A DNA stretch of 64,000 nt, from contig NZ_PISD01000015.1 in the NCBI RefSeq assembly GCF_002835735.1, positions 1-64,000 of the forward strand. Direction: 5' to 3'. Positions 18,013-25,967 of the stretch are shown here, piece by piece (the stretch's first letter is position 1; each line of letters starts with the position of its first letter). The position numbers were made by a program, and so were the translations under genes. Below the pieces are notes generated by a model. It did no database searches and had not been told where the DNA came from. It was given only the letters and a program-made list of their open reading frames with translations. Source of the stretch: Cytobacillus horneckiae (lineage in GTDB: Bacteria > Bacillota > Bacilli > Bacillales > Cytobacillaceae).

Positions 18013-19665
18013 AATATTAAGCGAATCCATCATTTCGCTCAACATTTTACCATCCTCATTTTCTAACATCCATGATTCCACAGGTGCAATAAAATCCATA
18101 GAAACTGTATCTAATAACTCTAGGGTATGTTCTTCTAATCCCTCTATTGTAAAGTCAAAATATAGATTGATTTTCTTTATATGTCGCCCAATCCCACGAT
18201 GTGCCTCTTTACTAATCTGTATATTCTTTATGATTAAGCGGAGTAATGCCTTTTGTTGTTCAGGCTCTGCATCCTTTATCACCTTATCAAAGTTTGTTAA
18301 AAGATTATGCAATGCGTGAGCATCAATAGGTGTTGTATCACATTCTTCTAATTCGATATTTAAAGCTTTAAGTTTGCTTTGAAGCTCTGCTTGTTCTTCG
18401 GTAAGCCCGGTTAATTTTGGCTTGAAAATAGCAACCAGTGAGGGATCATCCATTAATTGATTCGTAATGTTATTAATTCGAACTTCTACCTTATTCAGCT
18501 TAGTTTGTAATATCTTAATCTCATCATTAATTGGGGTTCTTGCATCAATACGCTTCTCATTAACATTATCAACAATCCGTTTCAATACATATGGCTCAGA
18601 CACGATGCGTTCCAATTCCTCAAATACTTGTTCTTCTGCTCGATCTGCACGAATGGAATGTGCACTACATGCTTTGCTACCTTTGTTGTGGAATAGTCCA
18701 CATACATAATAACGGTATTTTTTACCCTTCGCTCCTTTTGATGATCCAGAAACCATTCCATATCCGCATTCAGGGCATCTAATAAGTCCATTTAATATGT
18801 ATGGATTATTGGATTGGGCTGGCTTTATTGAGCGCTTTTTTCGAGATTGCTGTACGCGATTCCATTGCTCCTGTTCGATAATGGTTTCATGTTTCCCGTG
18901 AACAAGGATATAATCTTTGTTCTTTCCTTTACGATGTTTTTCAGCCCAGTTTTCGTACATATTAAAACGAATTTTACCTATGTACAGCGGATTGTCTAGG
19001 ATTTGTTTAATGGTGTTAATGGAAAAATCAAATCCTCGTTTTGTTTTATATCCCATGGTATTTATGCGGCTTACAATTGCCTTATAACCTAGATCCTGTT
19101 CGGCATAATCAAATATTAGACGGATGATATGAGCTTCTTCCTCATTTATCACTAAATGTTTATTAATACTGTCGTAACCAAGCACTCTTCCTCCATTGTA
19201 ATAGCCTTCTTTGGCACGTTGAACCATCCCCATTTTAGCGCGGTCAATAATAGTGGAACGTTCCATTTCTGCAACTGAACTCAAAATAGTGAAAAACATC
19301 TTTCCTCCAGGGGTAGTAGTATCGATGTTTTCAGAATAACTGATTAGCTGCACATTATGGAAATCAAGCTTCTCTGCAATTTCTAATGCGTCCTTTGTTT
19401 TTCGAGATAGACGATCGAGCTTATATATAATAACAGCATGAAAATTTTCCTCACGAGCGTCTCTCAACAGACGTTTCATTTCAGGTCTACCTTCAATACT
19501 TTTACCACTTTTTCCTTCATCGATATACTCTTCGATGATTTTAATGTTATTCTTGTTGGCGTATTCGTATAGAAGCTCTTTTTGAGCATTTATACTATAT
19601 CCTTCTGTAGCTTGCTCTTCTGTACTAACCCGTGCATAAAGGACGGCTTTTGTTTTGTTATCCAT
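17878..19665 (-). CDS. Large serine recombinase (integrase) of the element
   Basis: A 595-aa frame as integrated. The resolvase catalytic domain (about 6-150) has Ser14 in YARVSTEEQ and the arginines of YKLDRLSR. A recombinase domain (about 160-260) and a zinc ribbon (CPECG near 297, then further Cys residues to about 336) follow, then a long coiled-coil (about 370-440). The last 37 residues (from F559) are antisense host rlmH. In the excised circle the same frame would read through attP and stop after nine different residues, giving 567 aa. It catalyses integration and, with a directionality factor, excision. Confidence 0.93.
   Translation of the reverse strand: MDNKTKAVLYARVSTEEQATEGYSINAQKELLYEYANKNNIKIIEEYIDEGKSGKSIEGRPEMKRLLRDAREENFHAVIIYKLDRLSRKTKDALEIAEKLDFHNVQLISYSENIDTTTPGGKMFFTILSSVAEMERSTIIDRAKMGMVQRAKEGYYNGGRVLGYDSINKHLVINEEEAHIIRLIFDYAEQDLGYKAIVSRINTMGYKTKRGFDFSINTIKQILDNPLYIGKIRFNMYENWAEKHRKGKNKDYILVHGKHETIIEQEQWNRVQQSRKKRSIKPAQSNNPYILNGLIRCPECGYGMVSGSSKGAKGKKYRYYVCGLFHNKGSKACSAHSIRADRAEEQVFEELERIVSEPYVLKRIVDNVNEKRIDARTPINDEIKILQTKLNKVEVRINNITNQLMDDPSLVAIFKPKLTGLTEEQAELQSKLKALNIELEECDTTPIDAHALHNLLTNFDKVIKDAEPEQQKALLRLIIKNIQISKEAHRGIGRHIKKINLYFDFTIEGLEEHTLELLDTVSMDFIAPVESWMLENEDGKMLSEMMDSLNILPLKDVRFPPINPKSPINLLQQYQLHQLMRKCHLRKRKFIIRSF
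17964..18015 (+). other. attL of the rlmH-integrated element
   Basis: Left junction. Bases to 17988 are host rlmH; GA at 17989-17990 is the presumed crossover dinucleotide, and the right arm 17991-18015 is element DNA. Its reverse complement matches the element arm at attR (47171-47195) at 19 of 25 positions, including the inner GTACGGT and an outer TTTACCCT block, as expected for the two halves of a serine-integrase attP. Confidence 0.88.
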
Positions 19666-20441
19666 TATTTCTTCTCCTTTTCTTTTGGTTTTTGGTTAAG
19701 ATTTTCTGAAAGTCTTTCAGTATACTCTGCAGCTTTTTCAAATGCTTTATTATCAAGGATTAACTTATCTTTACTAGCATGCCAAGGAAATGCATGTAAG
19801 GAAGTTTTCCCATATTGGATATAATCTTTAGCTAGTTTTATTGAATCTAGTTGCTTACTACTTTCCCCAAGTTCTGGTTCAATTGTTACATCAATCGTAT
19901 TAATTTGATTAATGATTTGAGAGAGCAAGTAAAACAGGTGTTGTTCAGTATATTTTACTCGGCTCTTAAAGATAAACGTTATTTGTTCATCTTCATTTGA
20001 AGCTACTTTACTAACTGTTGTTTTTATTGCGTATTCATTTTCGAGAAGCGGGTTTGTTTTAATAGCCATTTGATTTTTATTATGTTCACTATTAGCCCAA
20101 TTTTCCTCATCGATATCATCCTTGTTGTATAAAGGTGGAATTAATACAACGGATTCATGGCTGCTATTTTTATAGAAGTCGTCAAAGAACATGTATAAGT
20201 CAGCGCCGAAATCCTTGGCAATAGCATATAGAACCTTTGAGGGAATATCTTTCGTTTTATCTCTTTCAAACGTTGTTAATGTGGATTGAGAAAATAACTG
20301 AATTCTATTTGCCACGCTTTTTCCACTAAATGAATTCCCACACTCCTTTTGAAGATGTTCACGAATATAGCGTACTCTTTTTCCGATTGATAGATCTGCT
20401 AGATCAGTTAGGTTTGTCTTATTTAACGTAATCTTCTTCAT
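19665..20441 (-). CDS. XRE-family transcriptional regulator of the element
   Basis: A 258-aa protein. An N-terminal helix-turn-helix (about 20-75; GKRVRYIREHLQKECGNSFSGKSVANRI, then STLTTFERDK) resembles the Cro/CI family. The C-terminal portion is of unknown fold, with a Lys/Glu-rich tail. Its stop overlaps the recombinase start by one base (TAATG), so the two are co-transcribed and translationally coupled. The start at 20441 is chosen for AGGAAGTG upstream; the frame is open a further 12 codons. It probably represses its own operon and the divergent replication genes through the dyad at 20481-20535. Confidence 0.75.
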   Translation of the reverse strand: MKKITLNKTNLTDLADLSIGKRVRYIREHLQKECGNSFSGKSVANRIQLFSQSTLTTFERDKTKDIPSKVLYAIAKDFGADLYMFFDDFYKNSSHESVVLIPPLYNKDDIDEENWANSEHNKNQMAIKTNPLLENEYAIKTTVSKVASNEDEQITFIFKSRVKYTEQHLFYLLSQIINQINTIDVTIEPELGESSKQLDSIKLAKDYIQYGKTSLHAFPWHASKDKLILDNKAFEKAAEYTERLSENLNQKPKEKEKK

Positions 20442-20480
20442 TGTTTCACTTCCTGTCATTTTATTTTCTAAATACACTAT

Positions 20481-20535
20481 AACACAAAATTAAAATATTA
20501 GATAGGGGTATTGATATTTTAAATTATGTTGTGTT
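20481..20535 (+). promoter_or_regulatory. Large dyad operator between the XRE regulator and the divergent element genes
   Basis: An inner perfect inverted repeat TTAAAATAT (20490-20498)/ATATTTTAA (20514-20522) with a 15-bp spacer is flanked by an outer pair AACACAA (20481-20487)/TTGTGTT (20529-20535). A rightward promoter TTGATA-N18-TATGCT (20511-20540) overlaps it. The layout suits repression by the adjacent XRE protein. Confidence 0.55.
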
Positions 20536-20568
20536 ATGCTTTCAATCAAGAAAGCGGGGTGACTTAAA

Positions 20569-20724
20569 TTGAGTGAAACAATAAATGTAAGTGAATGTGA
20601 TATTTCCTTTTTAAAAAATGAAGAGAGTATTGCTGATTGGCTAAAAGAGAAAGAAGAAAAGGGTAATCAGTTTATTCAAAGGATGGCAGATGTTGTGTAT
20701 GAGCAATTCAAAAATAAGGAGTAA
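20569..20724 (+). CDS. Small 51-aa protein, first rightward gene of the element
   Basis: A TTG-initiated 51-aa ORF with GGGGTGA upstream. Sequence is acidic and Lys-rich, with a probable helix around residues 14-50 (SIADWLKEKEEKGNQFIQRM). I do not recognise the family. Its position next to the lysis/lysogeny-like switch and before the replication gene would suit a small regulator or excisionase-like protein, but there is no motif to prove it. Confidence 0.55.
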   Translation: MSETINVSECDISFLKNEESIADWLKEKEEKGNQFIQRMADVVYEQFKNKE

Positions 20725-20780
20725 ATTTCGCATTTCTCTGTAATACGTGCACAACTAGCTACTTAAGGAGCGTGAGATAC

Positions 20781-21797
20781 ATGTTTGATACTGTGAAAAT
20801 AGCAATACCTTTAATGTTGTCGAAACTGGAAATAGAGAATATAGAGTGGGATCAAACGGAGTCTTCAAGAAGACAAGCTGTAAATAAAACCATCTTCAAG
20901 AAGCTGTACGATAATGATTTTAAAGGTTTACCATTCATAAGATACACATACAGGGAAGACGACCCTTCTAAATGCAGGTTAAAAGTGGAGGTATCTATAC
21001 CGGCATTTTTATATGGTTCTAATGTCAATGAACTACAAGCTGATGATATTGATACGTTTTTTAAAATGATGCGTAAATATATATCCGTAAAGCTCAAGGT
21101 TGATCTTTCAAGAATACCGCCAATTAATACTTGGACGGCTGAAAAGGTGCATGTTTGTAAGAATTTTAATGTTGGTCAACTAAAGAGCCGATATTTAAAT
21201 GCTATGTCCAGTCGTTCAATAGCGAAATACCAAAAAAGGACGTATAACGCTAAGGGAAGTGATAGGGTAGAATCGGTAGAATGGAAGGCCGCCAAGAAAA
21301 AAGAGAAGATTTACGATAAAGAGGCGGAGGTGGAACAACAACGTCAATATCCTGATAAATCCCGGCATCTAAAGAGAGCAAAAGGCATACTTAGGTATGA
21401 AATTGAGCTTTCGGATACAGAAACACGTAAAATAAGTCCAGGCAGAAGAGCAGTGGAGATTTTGAAAATGGACGTCGCAGCTGAGATATTGCAAAAGGGT
21501 TTGGATCGGAACGGGTTAAGTAGTGGTGTTAAATACACATCATTGCAGCAAGTAATAGATGCTATAAACCAGGAAACCATTCCACTTAGAACCAAATCAT
21601 CTCTAATAGCATTTGCTACAGAGTTGCTGTTTAGCGGAGAGGATGAGTGCCTAAACAAATATGCTGCATCAACATTCAGAAAGAGAAAAATGCAATTAAG
21701 AAGTATTCTTGGAACAGATGTATTGCTTATTGGAGATAGCATGTTGCCTCCATTACGAGTAGTGCCACAAAAAAAGACTGCCACTGTAAAACAGTAG
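20781..21797 (+). CDS. Phage/plasmid replication protein, gene II/X-like
   Basis: A 338-aa protein beginning MFDTVKIAIPL and containing VHVCKNFNVGQLKSRYLNAMS, a Tyr-rich segment (AKYQKRTYNA near 150-160), a KIYDKEAEV motif near 182 and RYEIELS near 210. This order resembles the filamentous-phage gene II/X replication initiators (Phage_CRI type), which nick one strand for rolling-circle replication. The start at 20781 is chosen for AAGGAG ten bases before; the GTG at 20772 is too close to it. It suggests that the element can replicate after excision. I assigned the family by pattern, not by a search. Confidence 0.65.
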   Translation: MFDTVKIAIPLMLSKLEIENIEWDQTESSRRQAVNKTIFKKLYDNDFKGLPFIRYTYREDDPSKCRLKVEVSIPAFLYGSNVNELQADDIDTFFKMMRKYISVKLKVDLSRIPPINTWTAEKVHVCKNFNVGQLKSRYLNAMSSRSIAKYQKRTYNAKGSDRVESVEWKAAKKKEKIYDKEAEVEQQRQYPDKSRHLKRAKGILRYEIELSDTETRKISPGRRAVEILKMDVAAEILQKGLDRNGLSSGVKYTSLQQVIDAINQETIPLRTKSSLIAFATELLFSGEDECLNKYAASTFRKRKMQLRSILGTDVLLIGDSMLPPLRVVPQKKTATVKQ

Positions 21798-21894
21798 ACA
21801 GCCATAGAAATTATAAGTTGATTTGATTATACCATTTGCTAAAATGTGCATCAATGCCTTGATACGTAGAAATAATGATAAGGAGCATAATGAT

Positions 21895-22230
21895 ATGAGT
21901 GTAATTGTAGATATTATAGATACTTTTCCAACACATGATATACTAGCTGTTGGTCGGGTTAAACTTGACTCAATACATACGATGAACGGTGTTATATTAA
22001 AAATAGATGATGACACAGAAATGTATGTAGTTGAGTTCCCGCAAACAAAAGGACGGGCTGTTGTAGAGATTAATGATGAAGTTGCTCGGAAAATACGGGA
22101 TGCAATGGTATTTAAATATGAGCAATATATTATGTCTATTGATTTTACTGATATATCAAGCCATATTCCTTATATTTATACAATGGAGAAAGAACGAATA
22201 ATGAATAACAAAGGATATCAGTACGCGTAA
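21895..22230 (+). CDS. Small protein with faint SpoVG-like pattern
   Basis: A 111-aa protein. The part MYVVEFPQTKGRAVVEINDEV followed by ARKIRDAMVFKYEQY recalls the end of SpoVG proteins (a beta-strand edge, then the final helix), but the similarity is weak. The frame is open further upstream; ATG at 21895 is chosen for AAGGAG nine bases before. It lies between the Rep-like gene and the element's rlmH. The function is unknown. Confidence 0.5.
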   Translation: MSVIVDIIDTFPTHDILAVGRVKLDSIHTMNGVILKIDDDTEMYVVEFPQTKGRAVVEINDEVARKIRDAMVFKYEQYIMSIDFTDISSHIPYIYTMEKERIMNNKGYQYA

Positions 22231-22243
22231 AAATGAATTCAAT

Positions 22244-22273
22244 CTAGTGCCTTGAAAAATACCAAGGTACTAG
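22244..22273 (+). other. Hairpin between the SpoVG-like gene and rlmH2
   Basis: CTAGTGCCTTG (22244-22254) pairs with CAAGGTACTAG (22263-22273) with one wobble or mismatch. No T run follows, so it is more likely an RNA stability element or operator than a terminator. Confidence 0.4.
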
Positions 22274-22303
22274 CTGAATAATCTTATGAAGAGGTGATCT
22301 TCA

Positions 22304-22783
22304 ATGCAAATACAGATTGTAAGTGTTGGTAAAGTGAAAGAAAAATACATAAAGCTTGGCATTGCAGAGTTTGAAAAAAGGTTACGTCCATATTGTAAAT
22401 TAACAATGGACGAAGTGAGTGATGAGCAAGCCCCTGAGCAATTAAGTGATAAGGAACTGTATCAAGTGAAACAAAAAGAAGGAGAACGCATCTTAAACAA
22501 GATTAAACCGAATCAATATGTTGTTGCTCTTGATATACAAGGAGATAACTGGTCATCAGAACAATTGGCAAGTGAAATGGAGAAGTTGAGTATCCATGGT
22601 AGAAGTCAGCTTTCATTTGTTATTGGTGGCTCAAATGGTTTAAGTGATGATGTGTTAAATCGTGCAGATCAAAAACTTTCGTTCTCTAAGATGACATTTC
22701 CACATCAATTAATGAAGCTTATCTTAATGGAGCAGGTTTATCGTGCATTCAAAATACAAAAAAACGAACCTTATCATAAGTGA
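22304..22783 (+). CDS. rlmH: Second, complete RlmH carried by the element
   Basis: A 159-aa RlmH that aligns without gaps to the host copy (roughly 60% identity by eye) and retains the normal tail NEPYHK. The SAM-site motif [13 protein letters not shown] and the [24 protein letters not shown] block are intact. It has its own GAGGTG before the ATG. Because the element destroys the native C-terminus of the host RlmH, this copy probably supplies m3-pseudouridine1915 methylation. Its 3' end (GAACCTTATCATAAG) also resembles the chromosomal attachment site. Confidence 0.93.
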   Translation: MQIQIVSVGKVKEKYIKLGIAEFEKRLRPYCKLTMDEVSDEQAPEQLSDKELYQVKQKEGERILNKIKPNQYVVALDIQGDNWSSEQLASEMEKLSIHGRSQLSFVIGGSNGLSDDVLNRADQKLSFSKMTFPHQLMKLILMEQVYRAFKIQKNEPYHK

Positions 22784-23099
22784 TTTATAAGGATAGTTTT
22801 GATATCCATAGGTAGGGTATTTATAAATATATCAAGTTTCTCAAATTTCAATGTTACAATTTCGGGTTGTAGCGGATTAATACATAGTAATTGGGCATTT
22901 TTAGTTTTTAGCAAATTATAATATTTATACAGAATTCTTAGGAAACCCTATATACCAAGGTTTAAGGTCATTTCCATAGCGGTACCCATCAAAAAAGTGG
23001 TGACTTTTTCTATCTTTAGCCCATAACTTGAGAAAATTAAGAGAAAGCCAGTGTTGGTGCTATTTCTAGCACTTTCACTGACTTTCTGGAAATTATTTT
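22784..23099 (+). other. Intergenic stretch between rlmH2 and the RadC-like gene
   Basis: No ORF is supported here. At 23049-23080 there is an interrupted hairpin (CAGTG, 3-nt bulge, GTGCTA, loop TTTC, TAGCAC, 3-nt bulge, CACTG). It lies between two convergent genes and may terminate one or both. The rest is AT-rich with nothing recognisable. Confidence 0.4.
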
Positions 23100-23708
23100 T
23101 TATAGATATCCTTTTTCTTTCAAACTAGTATATTTTTCATGGCCAACGATGATATGATCCAAGATCTCAATACCCATCATCTTTCCGGCCTCACCTAAGC
23201 GTTTTGTTACATTAATATCTTCCATGCTTGGTGAAACGTCGCCACTAGGGTGGTTGTGTGCCACTATTGCACTTGCACAACTTCGACGAACTAAATGATT
23301 AAACACCTCACGTGGAAGTACTATACTAGCGTTTAGTGAGCCGACAAATACTGTTTCACGGAAGACTATTTGGTTTTTAGTGTTTAGTCCAAGTACAACA
23401 AAATGCTCTTGATTTAAATATTGCATATCTTTCAGGTAATCATAAGCATCTTGGGGTGAACGGATCGTAAATCGTTGTTCAACAGGGCAAGGGTTCATGC
23501 GTGCAAGCTGTAAAGCAGCAATGATTTGTTTTGCCTTTACTTTTCCGATTCCCTTGATTTGTAGCAACTCATCCTCAGTTACAGCTAATAATTCCTGAAT
23601 AGATGGGTAGCGGCTGAATAGCTCGCTCACTACATAACTATCTTCTTTTTCACGAGTTGTTGTTGCTAATAGATTTCTAAAAGTGATTTTATCGATTGAA
23701 TTATTCAT
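23100..23708 (-). CDS. RadC-family JAB-domain protein
   Basis: A 202-aa protein with a helix-hairpin-helix (about 35-60, QIKGIGKVKAKQIIAAL) and a JAB/MPN metal-binding domain with HNHPSGDVSPSMED near 165. RadC-like proteins are frequent on mobile elements; despite the name, a direct repair role is not established. The start at 23708 is set by GGAGG; the frame is open five codons further. It is the last gene of a leftward group of four (25442 to 23100) with strong ribosome-binding sites, whose products may act on element DNA. Confidence 0.85.
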   Translation of the reverse strand: MNNSIDKITFRNLLATTTREKEDSYVVSELFSRYPSIQELLAVTEDELLQIKGIGKVKAKQIIAALQLARMNPCPVEQRFTIRSPQDAYDYLKDMQYLNQEHFVVLGLNTKNQIVFRETVFVGSLNASIVLPREVFNHLVRRSCASAIVAHNHPSGDVSPSMEDINVTKRLGEAGKMMGIEILDHIIVGHEKYTSLKEKGYL

Positions 23709-23906
23709 TATAAATTCCTCCATTAATTGTTTGATTGAATTAAAAAAGGAGAGACGATTTGCGTCCCTCCTAATTGAATGAAAACTTTTGATACGCTATA
23801 CTGTTGTTGAATAAAATTAGAGTGTAGATGAGTTCATATGCTGATGAGCTCATCTATTTTTGTGCATTAAAAAAGCACATCGACCGCAATCGCAATCCAT
23901 GTGCTT

Positions 23907-24665
23907 TCAATCAATATGGATTTGTTCATCCATCGTCCTCACCTCCTTTAGCACCAGTAAATCTTGGATAAAGTCTGATGCCTGTTTCTTGGTTAGCTGT
24001 GTACTACGTTCAACTCCAAAAGTCATCTTCATCAATTCCTTTGCAACATCCGTCGGCATATCCATTTCATTAACGATACGGAAGATCTTCTGTAGTTGAG
24101 CCTTTGTTGCTTGTTCACCACCTCCTTTAATAGCTTTAGTTTTTGCTTGTGGAAAATCTTCAATGTCTTGTGTGAAGATACCACTTGAACGTGTTGCAGA
24201 TAGAACTGCATCGATCAACGCTCTCTTTTTTGCCATCTTCAATACGGTGTTGACGATTGTATAAGGATCTTGTTGCTGAAAAGATGATTCCCTGCTGTTG
24301 CATGAACCTAAGCCTTCAGCTTCAACGAGTCCATTGTCTTTGCGTATAAGGGTCATCTTCACTTCATAAGCAAATATACCTGAATCCCATTGTTCGATAC
24401 GATTTACGACATCTGCTGTTTTCGAGAACCCAAATACATCGCATAACTTTTCGGCACCTGGTTTAAGTAAGGTAGGCTTTGAAAATCCATCTACTAAACC
24501 ATAATCAACACCTTTCACCATCACTTCTTCAACGAACGTTTGTAGTTCCTCTATACGTCGTTTTGATTCAGAAGATGAAACGACTATATTAGGTAGTGAA
24601 ACAATCTCTCCATTACCAAAGAATGGTACGATATTGTTCTTTAATGGATGTTTGCTAGTTTCCAT
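23907..24665 (-). CDS. Conserved mobile-element protein of unknown function
   Basis: A 252-aa protein. Its central block GVDYGLVDGFSKPTLLKPGA, followed by EKLCDVFGF and later EAEGLGSCNSRES and TVLKMAKKRALIDAVLSATRSSG, is a pattern I associate with a widespread phage and plasmid family, sometimes found near single-strand annealing or recombination genes. I cannot name its activity. The start at 24665 fits AAAGGAGGTGAG; the frame is open 18 codons upstream, over the end of the next gene. There is a 183-bp gap before radC. Confidence 0.6.
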   Translation of the reverse strand: METSKHPLKNNIVPFFGNGEIVSLPNIVVSSSESKRRIEELQTFVEEVMVKGVDYGLVDGFSKPTLLKPGAEKLCDVFGFSKTADVVNRIEQWDSGIFAYEVKMTLIRKDNGLVEAEGLGSCNSRESSFQQQDPYTIVNTVLKMAKKRALIDAVLSATRSSGIFTQDIEDFPQAKTKAIKGGGEQATKAQLQKIFRIVNEMDMPTDVAKELMKMTFGVERSTQLTKKQASDFIQDLLVLKEVRTMDEQIHID

Positions 24666-24690
24666 GTGTTTCTCACCTCCTTTCAATAGA

Positions 24691-25197
24691 TTAAGATTTT
24701 TTATTAATTGCATTAGCAAGTTTGAATAATCCTTTCGACGTCTTCTTTACAAGAAACTTTCCTACTTTATGATTTAGTTGATTACCTTTACTGAATGCTT
24801 TAGATGAGATATCTAATGACTTAGTTACCAGGCTGTGTGTAGAATGACTCATTTTTTCTAAGCCCTTAACAATGTCTAACAGTACATCTTCTCCTTTTGA
24901 TTCCAGTGATTCAGCAGCATTACTAAGTACATGGGAAACTCGTTCTTTAGTAGAGACGTAATTTTTTAAAACATCCTCGTGTAACGACTCGACCTCCTTT
25001 ATAGCTGTTTGGATCTTACTTCTACTAGCTAGTAAATGAGATAGCCTAACATAGTCATTGCATTCAATAGAATCTACAATCTCATCTTTAATTCTTTCAT
25101 CATCATTTAATAACGATTGATAGATTGTTTTAATCTCTGGAATTGTAACTCCTTTCCCATTAATTAATTCATGATCCAGCCATAAGTTCTTCCGCAT
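24691..25197 (-). CDS. Hypothetical helical protein of the element
   Basis: A 168-aa protein, predicted mostly helical, with long stretches rich in Ser, Lys, Leu and Glu (about 60-130), ending KKTSKGLFKLANAINKKS. AGGAGG stands before the ATG. Its last bases lie 25 bp before the chosen start of the next leftward gene, so they are probably one transcript. I do not recognise the family. Confidence 0.6.
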   Translation of the reverse strand: MRKNLWLDHELINGKGVTIPEIKTIYQSLLNDDERIKDEIVDSIECNDYVRLSHLLASRSKIQTAIKEVESLHEDVLKNYVSTKERVSHVLSNAAESLESKGEDVLLDIVKGLEKMSHSTHSLVTKSLDISSKAFSKGNQLNHKVGKFLVKKTSKGLFKLANAINKKS

Positions 25198-25238
25198 AAT
25201 AAAATTCCTCCTAAATGTTATTGGATAATCCTAATTAA

Positions 25239-25442
25239 TTATTTGTTGAAGTGGTGATAACCCTTGAGTGTTAACTTCAGTACCAATCCATCTGACTTAC
25301 TTTTCATAGTCAGAATGAGTCCATCATCCTCAAGTTTTGCTAGATTAACCTTTTGAATGTCATATTTCACTAGGAACTTTGCAGGGATCCATTTGTTGAT
25401 TTTCTTGGCTTCAATTAGGATCTTGACCAATGAGTTGTTCAT
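25239..25442 (-). CDS. Hypothetical 67-aa protein, possibly winged-helix
   Basis: A 67-aa basic protein. The order helix-helix-helix-strand (NKWIPAKFLVKYDI, VNLAKLEDDGLILTMKSK, GLVLKLTLKGYHHF) resembles small winged-helix DNA-binding proteins, but there is no clear family match. The ATG at 25442 is preferred over 25448 because AGGAGG is then seven bases away. First gene of the leftward group ending in radC. Confidence 0.5.
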   Translation of the reverse strand: MNNSLVKILIEAKKINKWIPAKFLVKYDIQKVNLAKLEDDGLILTMKSKSDGLVLKLTLKGYHHFNK

Positions 25443-25502
25443 CTTCATCCCTCCTTTCTTAGTGCGCTCCTCTCACCACGCATGTCGTCTCTGTAATGCA
25501 AA

Positions 25503-25538
25503 AAACCGTTATCTATCCGAATGGATAAACAACGGTTT
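25503..25538 (+). other. Hairpin in the divergent region before the BREX operon
   Basis: AAACCGTT (25503-25510) pairs with AACGGTTT (25531-25538), with an inner TATCC/GGATA stem and a GAAT loop. It lies in the 260-bp region between the leftward group and the BREX operon. On the minus strand it could be part of a leader; on the plus strand it could end read-through. Confidence 0.45.
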
Positions 25539-25632
25539 ATATAAAGGGGTGGGGCATGAAACGGATGGGTACCCCCTTTCGTATATGAATGCAGGTGCTT
25601 CGGGAAAATATATACAATTTTTACCTTCACTG

Positions 25633-25661
25633 TTGTATTACTAAAGAACTACCTATAAAAT
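25633..25661 (+). promoter_or_regulatory. Probable promoter of the BREX-like operon
   Basis: TTGTAT (25633-25638), a 17-bp spacer and TAAAAT (25656-25661) lie 42 bp before the first gene of the operon. Confidence 0.5.
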
Positions 25662-25703
25662 AAAGATAAAGTATAAAAAAAGTAAGAACACCGAGGTGGT
25701 TTT

Positions 25704-25952
25704 ATGGAAATAAAGGTATTTCAGAAGACACAAAGGGATTTAGCGGCAACTATAAACCTTGTAATAGATACATATTGGGAAGATGAAATAGATGAATCAA
25801 AGATGATAGAGCTTATCCAAAAGTTGTATGCCGCCAATACAAATAAATTTATGAAGGAAGGCATCTACACAACAATCCTTCGGCAACAATGTGGTAAACG
25901 TAGGTTGGAAGTGGTTGACCAAGTTATCCATCAAAGTAATGTAAGTCATTAG
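25704..25952 (+). CDS. Small 82-aa protein leading the BREX-like operon
   Basis: An 82-aa protein beginning MEIKVFQKTQRDLAATINLV and ending with a conserved-looking YTTILRQQCGKRRLEVVDQV. I think it belongs to a small family seen in Firmicutes (possibly TIGR04540), but I am not certain. GAGGTGG precedes the ATG. It lies 15 bp before brxA in the same direction, so it is co-transcribed. It may be a regulator or small partner of the defence system; no catalytic motif is visible. Confidence 0.6.
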   Translation: MEIKVFQKTQRDLAATINLVIDTYWEDEIDESKMIELIQKLYAANTNKFMKEGIYTTILRQQCGKRRLEVVDQVIHQSNVSH

Positions 25953-25967
25953 ATGGAGGTAGTTGTA

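Noticed and set aside
17878-18015. SCCmec or another staphylococcal cassette
   Set aside because: Target gene and recombinase class agree, but there is only one recombinase, no ccrA/ccrB pair, no mec genes, and the flanks are Bacillaceae genes.
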